Shown here: positions 13,622 to 21,376 of the stretch, in pieces
Layout: each line of letters begins with the position of its first letter
How positions within the stretch are numbered: the stretch's first letter is position 1
Source of the DNA: an uncultured Prosthecobacter sp.
GTDB lineage: Bacteria; Verrucomicrobiota; Verrucomicrobiia; Verrucomicrobiales; Verrucomicrobiaceae
Direction of reading: 5' to 3'
Assembly (NCBI GenBank): GCA_947523045.1
Contig: CANNUR010000025.1
Span: 1-22,478 of the forward strand
Length of the DNA stretch: 22,478 nt
The notes under the pieces: model-generated
Seen by the model: the letters and a program-made list of their open reading frames with translations, nothing else
What the model was told of the DNA's origin: nothing
Database searches by the model: none
Translations under genes and position numbers: made by a program

Positions 13622-15997
13622 TTAGCGCTTGGAGGAGCGTTGTTGGGATGGCGGGCGGCTTTTTTTCTTGGCCTTGGCTGGCGGCGGAGGGGTGGTTTTG
13701 CCGGGAGGGCCTTTCTTCCGCTGGTGCGGCTGCGGCGCTCCATCCGACTGGCGCGCGCCGTGCCCGGGCTTGCCCTGGGGCGCCGGTTTCTTGCCGCGCG
13801 GCGGGCTGTGGCGCGGCTGGCGGGAGTCGCGCCCCTTGTCACCTTCGCTGCGTGTCTGCGGCGGTCGGCCTCCGCGGGGCGACTCCGCTTCGGCGGGGCG
13901 GAAATCGACGCGCTTGTTGAAGCGGTCGACCCGCAGGATCTGCACCGGCAGGGTGTCGCCCAGGCGGATGAGGCGGCGGGTGCGCCGTCCCAGCAACTGG
14001 CCGCGCCCGGGATCGAAGACGTAGAAGTCGTCGGCGAGGGCCGACAGCGGCACAAGGCCGCTCATGCCGAGTTCGGCGACGTCGACGAAGAAGCCGAAGT
14101 TGCGCACATCGGTGACGAGGCCGGAGTAGGTCTGCGGGCTGCCGGAGTCGATCTGGGCGTTGAGGAAGGCGTACAACTTGACCTCACGGCTGTCGCGCTC
14201 GGCGTCGGCCGAGTTGCGTTCGGTGGTGGAGATGTGGTCGGCAATCCGCCGCGCCTCATCGTGCTGCAGGTGGACACGGTCGAACAGCGCCCGGTGCACC
14301 ACGAGGTCGGCGTAGCGGCGGATCGGCGAGGTGAAGTGGGTGTACTGCTTTTTGGCGAGCCCGTAATGGCCGAGGGCCTCGGTGGCGTAGCGGGCGCGCA
14401 TGAGCGATTTCAGAAAGCCGATCTTGAGCGCCTGGCCGATCGGCAGGGTGCCGAGTTTGGCGAGCAGTTTCTGCACCTCCGGGCGGTGGCTGAGGTTGCC
14501 GCAGCGGACGCCGTGGCTGAGCACCTCCTCGCGGTAATCGTTGAGGCGCTTTTCCTTGGGAGCCTCGTGGATGCGGTGCACGGCCGGACGGTTGAGCGCC
14601 AGCAGGCGGCCGGCAACAGCCTCGTTGGCGAGCAGCATGAATTCCTCGATGAGCTGGTGCGAGGCGTCGTTCTCCATGCGCTCGATGCGCAGCACGCGCC
14701 CCTGTTCATCGAGGCGGATCTTGTTCTCGGGGAAGTCGAGGTCGAGCGAGCCGTTGGCAAAGCGGCGGGCGCGCACCTTCTGGGCCAGGCCATGGGCGTC
14801 GTGCAGCATCGACTCGGTCGCGTCACGGGGGGCGCGTTGCAGGATGGCGAAGGCCTCCTGGTAGGTGTAGCGGCGCTGCGAGCGGATGACCGCCGAATAA
14901 AACTTCGCGTGCACGACGCGGCCGTCGCGCTCGAGCACGAACTCGACGCACTTGGTCAGGCGGTCGAGGTCGGGCTTCAGCGAGCAGAGCTCGTTGCTGA
15001 GCGCCTCGGGCAGCATGGGGATGACGCGGTCGACCAGGTAGGTCGAGTTGCCGCGCTTGCGCGCCTCCTGGTCGAGGGCGGTGCCGGGGCGGACATAATG
15101 GGAGACATCGGCGATGTGCACCCAGAGCCGCCAGCGGCCGTCGGCCTCGGCCTGCACGCAGATGGCGTCGTCGAAATCCTTGGCGTCGTCGGGGTCAATG
15201 GTGACGACCCGATGCTTGCGGCAGTCGGTGCGGCCGGTGCATTCCTCGCGCGAGGGCTGGTTGTCGGGCCGCGAGCGGGCGATGGCCTGCGCCTCCTGCA
15301 GCACGGCCTTCGGGAAGTGCAGGGGCAGGTCGTAGTGGCGCAGCACGGAGAGCATGTCGACGCCCTCCTCGTCGGGTGCGCCGAGCACCTCGACCACCTC
15401 GCCTTCCGGCGGCACGTGGCGGGATTCCCAGCCGAGGATTTCGACGACCACCTTGTCGCCGACCCGCGCGGGCCGGCCGACATCGCGCGGTTCGGGCACG
15501 TGCACGGCCGAGGGCAGGCGCGGGTCATCGGGGATGACGTGGAGAAACTTTTTGCCGCGCTCGAGGGTGCCGACAAAGCGGGTGCGGCTGCGTTCCAGCA
15601 CGCGCACGACGCTGCCGCTGCGCTCCTCGGGACCGGCGGGCTTGCGCAGGCCAAGCGGCTTCAGGTTGAGCCGCACCAGGACACGATCGCCATGCATGGC
15701 GGTGTCGGTGGCGCTTTCGGCGATGCTGATTTCCGTCTGCCCGGGGGCATCCGGCTGGACGAAGCCGCGGCCGCCGCGGGTGATCTGGATGACACCGGGG
15801 ATGAGGTCGGCCGCGTCGGCGAGGATGTGGCGGTCGCCCTTGGTGCGGACGATCCGGCCCTCGGCGAGCAGGCTGTCCAGCGCCGCTTCCAGGTCGACCT
15901 GCCGATCCGGAGGCAGGCGCAGCCGCTTGAGGAGGTCGGAAACGGTGGCGGGTGCGTAATCGTCGCGGCCGAGCAGCTTGAGAAGCTTGTTGCGCAT
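13622..15997 (-). CDS. rnr: Ribonuclease R
   Basis: 791 residues from the ATG at 15997 (MRNKLLKLLGRDDYAP); an ATG five codons upstream (16012) is possible, but a -10-like TATGCG (16008-16013) covers it. RNase R is a processive 3'-5' hydrolytic exoribonuclease that can degrade structured RNA, important in mRNA turnover and rRNA quality control. Domain order: winged helix (~1-60), cold-shock domains (~65-205), RNB catalytic domain with TIDPDDAKDFDDAI carrying the four metal-binding Asp (D268, D274, D276, D277 in this numbering), S1 domain (SGLVTDVRNFGFFVDVAELG) and a long basic, Pro/Lys/Arg-rich tail of ~80 residues (KKGPPGKT, AKAKKKSRPPSQQRSSKR), typical of RNase R rather than RNase II. It sits 18 bases downstream of dedA on the same strand; its first start codon may have its own promoter. 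Confidence 0.95.
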   Translation of the reverse strand: MRNKLLKLLGRDDYAPATVSDLLKRLRLPPDRQVDLEAALDSLLAEGRIVRTKGDRHILADAADLIPGVIQITRGGRGFVQPDAPGQTEISIAESATDTAMHGDRVLVRLNLKPLGLRKPAGPEERSGSVVRVLERSRTRFVGTLERGKKFLHVIPDDPRLPSAVHVPEPRDVGRPARVGDKVVVEILGWESRHVPPEGEVVEVLGAPDEEGVDMLSVLRHYDLPLHFPKAVLQEAQAIARSRPDNQPSREECTGRTDCRKHRVVTIDPDDAKDFDDAICVQAEADGRWRLWVHIADVSHYVRPGTALDQEARKRGNSTYLVDRVIPMLPEALSNELCSLKPDLDRLTKCVEFVLERDGRVVHAKFYSAVIRSQRRYTYQEAFAILQRAPRDATESMLHDAHGLAQKVRARRFANGSLDLDFPENKIRLDEQGRVLRIERMENDASHQLIEEFMLLANEAVAGRLLALNRPAVHRIHEAPKEKRLNDYREEVLSHGVRCGNLSHRPEVQKLLAKLGTLPIGQALKIGFLKSLMRARYATEALGHYGLAKKQYTHFTSPIRRYADLVVHRALFDRVHLQHDEARRIADHISTTERNSADAERDSREVKLYAFLNAQIDSGSPQTYSGLVTDVRNFGFFVDVAELGMSGLVPLSALADDFYVFDPGRGQLLGRRTRRLIRLGDTLPVQILRVDRFNKRVDFRPAEAESPRGGRPPQTRSEGDKGRDSRQPRHSPPRGKKPAPQGKPGHGARQSDGAPQPHQRKKGPPGKTTPPPPAKAKKKSRPPSQQRSSKR

Positions 15998-16030
15998 CCC
16001 ACACTCTCGCATAGCCGGGTGCGGCTGTCG

Positions 16031-16672
16031 TCAGGCATTTGGGCCCCGGCGCGCCTCGCGGCGGTGGCGGACGACCTCGATGACGATGGGCAGCAGGGAG
16101 ACGACGATGATGAGCAGGAAGACCAGCTTGAGGTTGTTCTTGATGATCGGAATGCTGCCGAGGAAGTAGCCGCCGATGCCGAAGCTGGCCACCCAGATGA
16201 TGCCGCCGCCGAGGCTGAAGAGCAGGAAACGGCTGTAGTGCATGCGGCCGAGCCCGGCGGTGAAGGGGGCGAAGGTGCGGATGATCGGGGCGAAACGCGC
16301 CAGGATGATGGCCTTGCCACCGTGACGCACGAAGAAGGCCTCGGTCTTCACCAGGTAATCGTTCTTGAACCAGCGCTGCCGCACCATCCAGCCACCGGCG
16401 CGCCGGCCGATCCAGTAATTGAGGTTGTCGCCCAAAATGGCCGCGGCGACCAGCAGGGGCAGGATGATCTCCAGGCGGATCAGATCCTGGGCGGCGAGGG
16501 CGCCAACCGCGAACAGCAGGGAATCGCCGGGCAGAAACGGGGTCACCACCAGGCCGGTCTCGCAGAAGACAATGGCGAAGAGCAGGATGTAGATGAGCGT
16601 GCCGTACTCCTGGGCGAAGACCTGGAGATGTTTGTCGACGTGCAGGACGTAGTCGATGAGCTGGCTGATCAT
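16031..16672 (-). CDS. DedA family (SNARE-associated/VTT domain) membrane protein
   Basis: 213 residues starting MISQLIDYVLHV; upstream in-frame codons are not DedA-like. DedA proteins are polytopic inner-membrane proteins involved in lipid-carrier (undecaprenyl-phosphate or phosphatidylethanolamine) flipping and membrane homeostasis. Landmarks: CETGLVVTPFLPGDSLLFAVGAL, the conserved Glu-Pro-Pro-Gly reentrant segment; GDNLNYWIGRRAGG; and FAPIIRTFAPFTAGLGRMHYSRF, the R-x3-R/P-x3-AG hallmark. About four to five hydrophobic segments follow, ending in LVFLLIIVVSLLPIVIEVV and a basic tail. A perfect 6-bp inverted repeat (16673-16689) abuts the start codon. It lies between the nitrilase gene (58 bases) and rnr (33 bases from the start used for rnr), all on the minus strand. 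Confidence 0.9.
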   Translation of the reverse strand: MISQLIDYVLHVDKHLQVFAQEYGTLIYILLFAIVFCETGLVVTPFLPGDSLLFAVGALAAQDLIRLEIILPLLVAAAILGDNLNYWIGRRAGGWMVRQRWFKNDYLVKTEAFFVRHGGKAIILARFAPIIRTFAPFTAGLGRMHYSRFLLFSLGGGIIWVASFGIGGYFLGSIPIIKNNLKLVFLLIIVVSLLPIVIEVVRHRREARRGPNA

Positions 16673-16689
16673 GGAGTGGTCCACACTCC
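16673..16689 (-). promoter_or_regulatory. Hairpin directly before the dedA start codon
   Basis: On the minus strand GGAGTG, loop TGGAC, CACTCC, then ATG at once. The 5' arm contains the only Shine-Dalgarno-like GGAG near the gene, so folding would hide it. A perfect 6-bp stem in this position could control translation; it may also be chance. Confidence 0.45.
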
Positions 16690-16730
16690 GCTGGGGCGCG
16701 CTGCGGGCAAATGAAATGTCCGCGTTCCGC

Positions 16731-17573
16731 TCACTCCGGCCGGGTCCGGGCGGCGGCGTCGAGCAGCGGGCCAAACTCGCGCCAGCTCCAAGCCGACTTG
16801 CTCAGGCCCCAGGCGTTCGGGCGCGGCGGGGACGGGTCGATCTCGGCGAGCAGGAAATCCTCCTGATGGCGCCGGCTTTGGACGAGGATTTCGCCGCCGG
16901 GATCCATGATGTAGCTGTCGCCGTAGCCGACGCCGGAGGTGCGGGTGATGCCGCTTTTGGCCGGATCGAGCACGACGTTGTTGGCGCGCACGAAGAACAC
17001 CCCATTTTCGATGGCGCGCGCGCTGTGGTCGGCCCGCACCTTCATGAAGTGCGAGATCAGGCCGGAGTCGCGGATGTAGTTGAAGTGCGGGGCGAAGATG
17101 ACCCGCGCGCCCTTGAGGGCGAGGATGCGGGCCGGCTCGATGTAGCCGCCGTCCGCGCAGATCAGCACGCCGAATTTCAGTCCGCGGTGTTCCCAGACCG
17201 GGAAGTCGCGGCCCTGCTTGTGGAATTTTTGATAGGCCGCGCACTTGCTGTAGGTGCCGAGCAGGTGGCCGCGGTGCGCCACCACGACGGTGTTGTACAG
17301 GTCTTCACCGCGCTGTTCATTGAACCCGACGATGGCCAGGGCCTCGTGCCGGCTGGTGACGTCGAGCACGCGCTGCATCTCCGGCGAATCGACCGCGAAG
17401 GCACCGGCGCGGGCCCGTTCCTCGGTGTCGGGATAGCCGGTGAGGAAGCATTCCGGGAAGGTGACGATGGCGGCGCCGGCGGCGTCGGCGCGTTGCAGCC
17501 CCTCTTCGAAACGCCGCAGGTTGTGATCGAAGTCCTCGCACCAGGATTCCAACTGGCAGTGCGCGATTTTCAT
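16731..17573 (-). CDS. Carbon-nitrogen hydrolase (nitrilase superfamily amidase)
   Basis: 280 residues, the usual single-domain length. Start MKIAHCQLESWCEDFDHNL matches the family's first beta strand; the frame is open further upstream but that part is antisense to other genes and not family-like. The Glu-Lys-Cys triad is visible: E41 in FPECFLTGYP, K110 in GTYSKCAAY, and C139 in FGVLICADGGYIEPAR. Other landmarks are NTVVVAHRG and ENGVFFVRANNV. Such enzymes hydrolyse amides or N-carbamoyl compounds in the cytoplasm; the closest feel is the N-carbamoylputrescine/beta-ureidopropionase/omega-amidase range, but the substrate is not determinable. It follows the Nudix gene by 74 bases on the same strand and precedes dedA. 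The gap before it holds a 7-bp inverted repeat. Confidence 0.9.
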   Translation of the reverse strand: MKIAHCQLESWCEDFDHNLRRFEEGLQRADAAGAAIVTFPECFLTGYPDTEERARAGAFAVDSPEMQRVLDVTSRHEALAIVGFNEQRGEDLYNTVVVAHRGHLLGTYSKCAAYQKFHKQGRDFPVWEHRGLKFGVLICADGGYIEPARILALKGARVIFAPHFNYIRDSGLISHFMKVRADHSARAIENGVFFVRANNVVLDPAKSGITRTSGVGYGDSYIMDPGGEILVQSRRHQEDFLLAEIDPSPPRPNAWGLSKSAWSWREFGPLLDAAARTRPE

Positions 17574-17598
17574 GGCGGCATCCTGCGGATTTCCGCCC

Positions 17599-17639
17599 GC
17601 CAAGGCAATGCTGAATTCGTTTCGACCCCGCCCCTTGGC
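17599..17639. other. Inverted repeat between Nudix and nitrilase genes
   Basis: GCCAAGG (17599-17605) and CCTTGGC (17633-17639) are perfect reverse complements 27 bases apart; a second small inverted repeat (GCGGA/TCCGC) lies at 17585-17596. Possible operator or weak Nudix terminator; no T-run. Confidence 0.35.
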
Positions 17640-17647
17640 AAAGGCGC

Positions 17648-18163
<516 letters not shown>

Positions 18164-18171
18164 GCCGCCGC

Positions 18172-18200
18172 CACCTAGCCGGACCCGGGCCGGGAAGCAA
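18172..18200 (-). promoter_or_regulatory. Promoter of the Nudix gene, near-leaderless
   Basis: On the minus strand: TTGCTT (18195-18200), a 17-base spacer and TAGGTG (18172-18177). The -10 ends eight bases before the ATG at 18163. Confidence 0.45.
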
Positions 18201-18217
18201 GGCCGCAAAATCCGCGC

Positions 18218-18247
18218 TTGTCGCCCGCCGGCCTTCGCCGCTATCGG
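18218..18247 (+). promoter_or_regulatory. Promoter of the PQQ-like propeller gene, near-leaderless
   Basis: TTGTCG (18218-18223), an 18-base spacer and TATCGG (18242-18247); the ATG follows after five bases. It is back to back with the Nudix promoter, with 17 bases between the two -35 boxes. Confidence 0.5.
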
Positions 18248-18252
18248 TGGGC

Positions 18253-19482
18253 ATGCCTGCCCGCCCTGTCCTCCTGCTCGCTCTGCTTGCCGCCCCATTG
18301 TCGGCCGCCGACTGGCCGCAGTTTCTCGGACCAACCCGCGATGGCCGGGCCGCCGCGCAGGAGGCGGCGTTGCCGGCGGCTTTCGCGCGCGAGCCGGAGG
18401 TGCTCTGGCGGCGGTCGGCCGGCGCCGGCTTTGCCGGTCCGGTGGTGGCCGACGGCAAGGTGATCCTGTTCCATCGCGAAGGCGGCGACATGACCACGGA
18501 GGCGCTGGATCCGCGCACCGGCAAGACGCTGTGGCGCAGCGTTTATGTGACCGACTACGTCGACAGCTTCGGCTTTGACAACGGCCCGCGCGCCGTGCCG
18601 GCAGTGGCCGATGGCCGGGTTTTCACGCATGGGCCGGAGGGCCGCGTCACCGCGCTCGATCTGGCCACGGGGCGCGAGCTCTGGGCCTTCGACACCGTCG
18701 CCAAGGCGGGTTCGCCGCAGGGCTTCTTCGGCCGCGCCCCCTCGCCGCTGGTGCTCGGCGAGCGCGTCTGGATCGCCGCCGGCGGGGAACTGGATGGGAA
18801 CGACGCCGGTCTGCTCGCGCTCGACGTTCGCACCGGGGCGCCGGTGTCGGCCTCGGTGAGCGACGAAGCCGGTTACGCCTCGCCCGTGGCGGCCGGTCCG
18901 GGGCGGCTGCTGGCCTGGATGCGCAACCGGCTTTGGCTGGTCGATGCGACCACGGGCGCGGTGCTCGACTCGCGACCCCTGCGCTCGACGATGGACGCCT
19001 CGGTGAATGCCGCCTCGCCCCTGGCCTGTGGCGACGGCCGATGGTTCGTTTCGGCCGGCTATGGCGTTGGCGCCAATCTGTTTCGAATCACCGACAAGCC
19101 GGCGCTGGAAAAGGTCTGGAGCCGGCAGGAGGTGCTCGACTGCCACTATGCGACGCCGGTGGTGCACGAGGGGCATCTGTATGGCTTCCACGGACGCCAG
19201 GAGACCGGCATGAAATTGCGCTGCGTGCGACTGGCCGATGGCGAGGTCGTCTGGGAGGCGCCCGACAAGCTGCCCGGCGGCACCCTGCAACTGGTGGGCG
19301 GTCGTTTGCTCATCGTCACCGAGCAGGGCGAGTTGTGGGTGGTGCCGGCGAGCCCGGCAGGATTCGACAAGGCGCTTGCCGTGCAGATCCTGCGTGCCGG
19401 TCACCGCAGCCACGCCGCCTTTGCCGACGGCGTGCTGTTCGCGCGCGACAGCGAGGAACTGGTGGCGGTGCCGCTGCGCTGA
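18253..19482 (+). CDS. Exported PQQ-like (BamB/quinoprotein-type) beta-propeller protein
   Basis: 409 residues from the ATG at 18253; a GTG two codons earlier falls at the end of the -10 box and is less likely. A signal peptide (MPARPVLLLALLAAPLSAADW) sends it to the periplasm. The mature start WPQFLGPTRDG is a trademark of the planctomycete/verrucomicrobial PQQ-like propellers. Blade repeats of the W-docking type are seen: ALDPRTGKTLW, ALDLATGRELW, ALDVRTGAPV, LVDATTGAVL and VRLADGEVVWEAP, so a seven- or eight-bladed propeller is expected. These proteins are called PQQ-binding-like by fold only; I see no PQQ-dehydrogenase active-site set (no adjacent Cys-Cys pair, no haem motif), so a scaffold or binding role is likelier than alcohol oxidation. 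It meets nnrS tail to tail with a two-base gap. Confidence 0.88.
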   Translation: MPARPVLLLALLAAPLSAADWPQFLGPTRDGRAAAQEAALPAAFAREPEVLWRRSAGAGFAGPVVADGKVILFHREGGDMTTEALDPRTGKTLWRSVYVTDYVDSFGFDNGPRAVPAVADGRVFTHGPEGRVTALDLATGRELWAFDTVAKAGSPQGFFGRAPSPLVLGERVWIAAGGELDGNDAGLLALDVRTGAPVSASVSDEAGYASPVAAGPGRLLAWMRNRLWLVDATTGAVLDSRPLRSTMDASVNAASPLACGDGRWFVSAGYGVGANLFRITDKPALEKVWSRQEVLDCHYATPVVHEGHLYGFHGRQETGMKLRCVRLADGEVVWEAPDKLPGGTLQLVGGRLLIVTEQGELWVVPASPAGFDKALAVQILRAGHRSHAAFADGVLFARDSEELVAVPLR

Positions 19483-19484
19483 GT

Positions 19485-20711
19485 TCATTCAGTCGTGTCG
19501 CGCTGCCCCAAACGCCGGCGCTGCCAGAGCAGCCAGAACAGCGCCGCGGCGGCCCAGGTCCAGGCGGCGTAGAGGTGGTGCGAGATGAGGATGGCCGGGA
19601 AAAAATCGGCGCTCGCGCGGGTCAGGGTGGCGAGAATGGCGAGAAACAGCAGCAGGCGCGGTCGCCAGCCGCGTTGGGCAAAGCCCTCGAGTTCGCCGCT
19701 GTGGCCGAAGACCACGCGGCTGGCCACCACCAGCATGAGCAGGCCGAAGCCGCCGGCATAGAGCAGGTGGCCGACCGCGAGACGTCGCTCCGGCAGCAGG
19801 GCCATGAGCAGCAGGCCGGTCAGGCCGAGACCGAGTGCCCAGAACAGGCCGGTGGTCAGGGAGCCGCGCGGGGCGTCGCCGGGGGCGCTGCGCCAGCGGA
19901 TTTCGACGAGCAGGTACCAGGCCGCCGTGCCGGCGCGCAGCAGCGGGCCCAGCCGTGCGTTGTCCCAGGCTTCGAGGATGAAGCTGGCAACCAGCAGGGC
20001 GGAGGCGAGCAGGGCGCGTTGCAGTCGCGGGCGGATGTCGGCACCGGTTTCGCCGAAGCCGCCGCCGAGCAGGCGCGGGAAGAGGAAGGAGCCAATGCCG
20101 AGCACTGGCGGCAGCAGCAGGCCCTGATAAACGAGCAGGTTGGCGAGGCGCTGGCGCGGCAGGCTGGCGGCCGGGTCGGGGGTCAGCCAGAGCAGGGTGC
20201 CGATCACGCCGCAGCCGAGGCCGGTGAGAGCGAGCAGCAATTGCGGCGGCGGCCACTCGCGACGAAAGCGCGCGACGCGTACCAGCAGGCCGACCACCAG
20301 GCCGGTGAGGGCGAGCAGGAAGGCGAGATCGCCGGCGGCATGCTGCAGGCGCAGATGCAGCAGGCAGCCGGTCGAGTGCAGCAGGAAGAGGGTGAGCAGT
20401 TCCAGGGAGGTCCACTTCGGAGCGGAAGCCATGCGCGGGCCGGCGGTTCCGAGGAAGCCCAGCACGAGTGCGCCGCCGAAGCCCTGGATCATCAGTCGGG
20501 CATGGGCGATGCCGGGATGAAAGGTCAGTTCGCCGGCATAAAACAGCGGCCAGAGCAGCACGCCGACGAGGCTCCAAAGCAGGCCGGCGGGGAAGAACAG
20601 GCGAAAGGGTTCGCCGGCGAGCCAAGTGAGGCTGCCGGAAGAGGTTGCAGCGCGCCTGCGCCGGTGTCGGCAGGCGGGGAAGGGCGGTGGATCCGTGGGC
20701 GATGCCATCAT
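19485..20711 (-). CDS. nnrS: NnrS family haem/copper membrane protein, nitric-oxide response
   Basis: 408 residues, very hydrophobic, with about 11-12 membrane helices. NnrS proteins sit in the cytoplasmic membrane, bind haem and copper and help cells withstand nitric oxide and nitrosative stress, often under a Crp/Fnr-type regulator. The family opening is plain: WLAGEPFRLFFPAGLLWSLVG, ELTFHPGIAHARLMIQGFGGALVLGFLGTAGPR. Later landmarks are LPPVLGIGSFLFPRLLG, AVGHLLYAGGFGLLMLVVASRVVFGHSG and FFPAILISHHLYAAW, whose His residues are candidate metal or haem ligands. The first of two tandem Met codons is used; the next begins three bases later. No nitrite or NO reductase gene is visible nearby. 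A TTG-N8-CAA site lies 55-68 bases upstream of the start. Confidence 0.92.
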   Translation of the reverse strand: MMASPTDPPPFPACRHRRRRAATSSGSLTWLAGEPFRLFFPAGLLWSLVGVLLWPLFYAGELTFHPGIAHARLMIQGFGGALVLGFLGTAGPRMASAPKWTSLELLTLFLLHSTGCLLHLRLQHAAGDLAFLLALTGLVVGLLVRVARFRREWPPPQLLLALTGLGCGVIGTLLWLTPDPAASLPRQRLANLLVYQGLLLPPVLGIGSFLFPRLLGGGFGETGADIRPRLQRALLASALLVASFILEAWDNARLGPLLRAGTAAWYLLVEIRWRSAPGDAPRGSLTTGLFWALGLGLTGLLLMALLPERRLAVGHLLYAGGFGLLMLVVASRVVFGHSGELEGFAQRGWRPRLLLFLAILATLTRASADFFPAILISHHLYAAWTWAAAALFWLLWQRRRLGQRDTTE

Positions 20712-20765
20712 AAAGGAGGTGCTGAGAGAGGAGACGAGGCGCGCAGCCGTCTTTCATCAGGCGTG

Positions 20766-20779
20766 TTGGTTTTGCCCAA
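20766..20779 (-). promoter_or_regulatory. Crp/Fnr-type half-site pair (TTG-N8-CAA) upstream of nnrS
   Basis: TTGG-N6-CCAA, symmetric in four bases of each arm, centred about 61 bases before the nnrS ATG. TTG-N8-CAA is the core read by many Crp/Fnr-family regulators, including the NO sensors NnrR and DNR that control nnrS elsewhere. A perfect palindrome GGTTGCGCAACC follows at 20791-20802. No clear -10 was found, so this is a candidate. Confidence 0.45.
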
Positions 20780-20872
20780 CTCAGGCATCAGGTTGCGCAA
20801 CCAAGAGTGTGGTTTCGTCCTTGCTTTTCAGATAAAAGTGAATAAAGTGGAATTATTGTGAGCCTCAAGAGT

Positions 20873-20990
20873 TCATCCTGCACCCCCAAGCTCGGCGTCA
20901 CGCCGAAGCCTGAGTGCATGCCCCTCTGCCACCGCTTGGGCGCCAGCCGGGTTTGAGCGGGCACTTCCTGCGTTTGCAGGAGGCGCCCGC
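20873..20990 (+). repeat. Structured intergenic element, copy 1
   Basis: Stems: CCCAAGC (20885-20891) with GCTTGGG (20934-20940); nested TCGGCG/CGCCGA with loop TCA (20892-20906); and a 34-base hairpin (20957-20990) with GCGGGC/GCCCGC outside, TCCTGC/GCAGGA inside and a GTTT loop. A competing 7-bp pairing (GGGCGCC 20938-20944 with GGCGCCC 20982-20988) would break the first and last stems. Words in the same order recur in copy 2 at 21397-21496: TCATCC, CCCAAGC, AAGCCT, CCACCG, GCCAGCCG, GAGCGGG, CTTCC. The transcribed strand is unknown. Confidence 0.55.
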
Positions 20991-21076
20991 CAACTCCGCC
21001 CGACCCAACCCAACGGCAGAAACCCGCCCGCCGCGCGTCCATCCTATTCGCGCGGGGGCATGAACTCCTTCTTCGC

Positions 21077-21376
21077 ATGAACTCACTCGAATCGAGCGCA
21101 CCCGCGGGGTGCGCCCCCGTGGCGCGGCCCGGTCTGCGCACCCGTCTGATCAACCGTCTGCGCCGTCTGCGCGGCCGGCCAACGCCGCCGCCGCCGGGTG
21201 CCAAGCCTTGGCTTGCCACTGCCGATCTCACCAGCAAGGAGAGTTTTGGCACGGTGCACTTGGAGACCCATCTGCGCATCGACGCTGCCAGTCGCGAAGA
21301 CGCCGTGCGCGAAGCCTGTGCGACGCTCGATTACGAGCTGCCCGGTTACCGGGTCAAGCACCTGAGCGTGCGCTGA
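21077..21376 (+). CDS. Small protein of unknown function (99 residues)
   Basis: I do not recognise the family. The N-terminal ~45 residues are Arg/Pro-rich and low complexity (RLINRLRRLRGRPTPPPP) and may be disordered or nucleic-acid binding. The C-terminal ~50 residues look folded: ESFGTVHLETHLRIDAAS, then a helix SREDAVREACATLDYEL and a final strand YRVKHLSVR, i.e. a beta-alpha-beta pattern reminiscent of small ferredoxin-like or dodecin-like domains. The final part has the mixed codon and residue pattern of a real gene. A six-codon open frame (21060-21080, MNSFFA) ends in an ATGA overlap with this start, and the decamer GCATGAACTC occurs at both starts (21058 and 21075). Structured repeats lie on both sides. 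Cytoplasmic; role unknown. Confidence 0.6.
   Translation: MNSLESSAPAGCAPVARPGLRTRLINRLRRLRGRPTPPPPGAKPWLATADLTSKESFGTVHLETHLRIDAASREDAVREACATLDYELPGYRVKHLSVR

Larger units (their letters stand above)
20712..21059. other. Non-coding spacer upstream of nnrS and the 99-codon gene
   Basis: About 350 bases without a convincing gene; the open frames here have no family-like content and cross hairpins. It holds, from left to right, the Crp/Fnr-like site (20766-20779), a perfect 12-bp palindrome GGTTGCGCAACC (20791-20802), an AT-rich patch (about 20812-20865) with near-direct repeats ATAAAAGTG/ATAAAGTG (20832-20849), the first copy of a structured element (20873-20990), and a -10-like TATTCG (21045-21050). 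Confidence 0.6.

Noticed and set aside
13640..16714. 1024-codon open frame on the plus strand opposite rnr and dedA
   Set aside because: It lies exactly antisense to two clear families on the minus strand and has no family motifs; long antisense frames are expected in GC-rich coding DNA.
18253..19482. PQQ-dependent alcohol dehydrogenase
   Set aside because: Too short, no disulphide-forming Cys-Cys pair, no haem c domain; only the propeller fold is supported.
20713..20721. AAGGAGGTG, a perfect Shine-Dalgarno on the plus strand
   Set aside because: No start codon follows at a usable distance and no coding frame; it is the complement of bases just before the nnrS start.
18933..20861. 642-codon plus-strand frame over the propeller end and nnrS
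   Set aside because: Second half is Gln/Glu/Gly-rich antisense of nnrS membrane helices; first half is an out-of-frame reading of the propeller.
20788..21279. 163-codon minus-strand frame upstream of nnrS
   Set aside because: Crosses several perfect hairpins and the 99-codon gene, with Arg-rich low-complexity translation; more likely repeat DNA.
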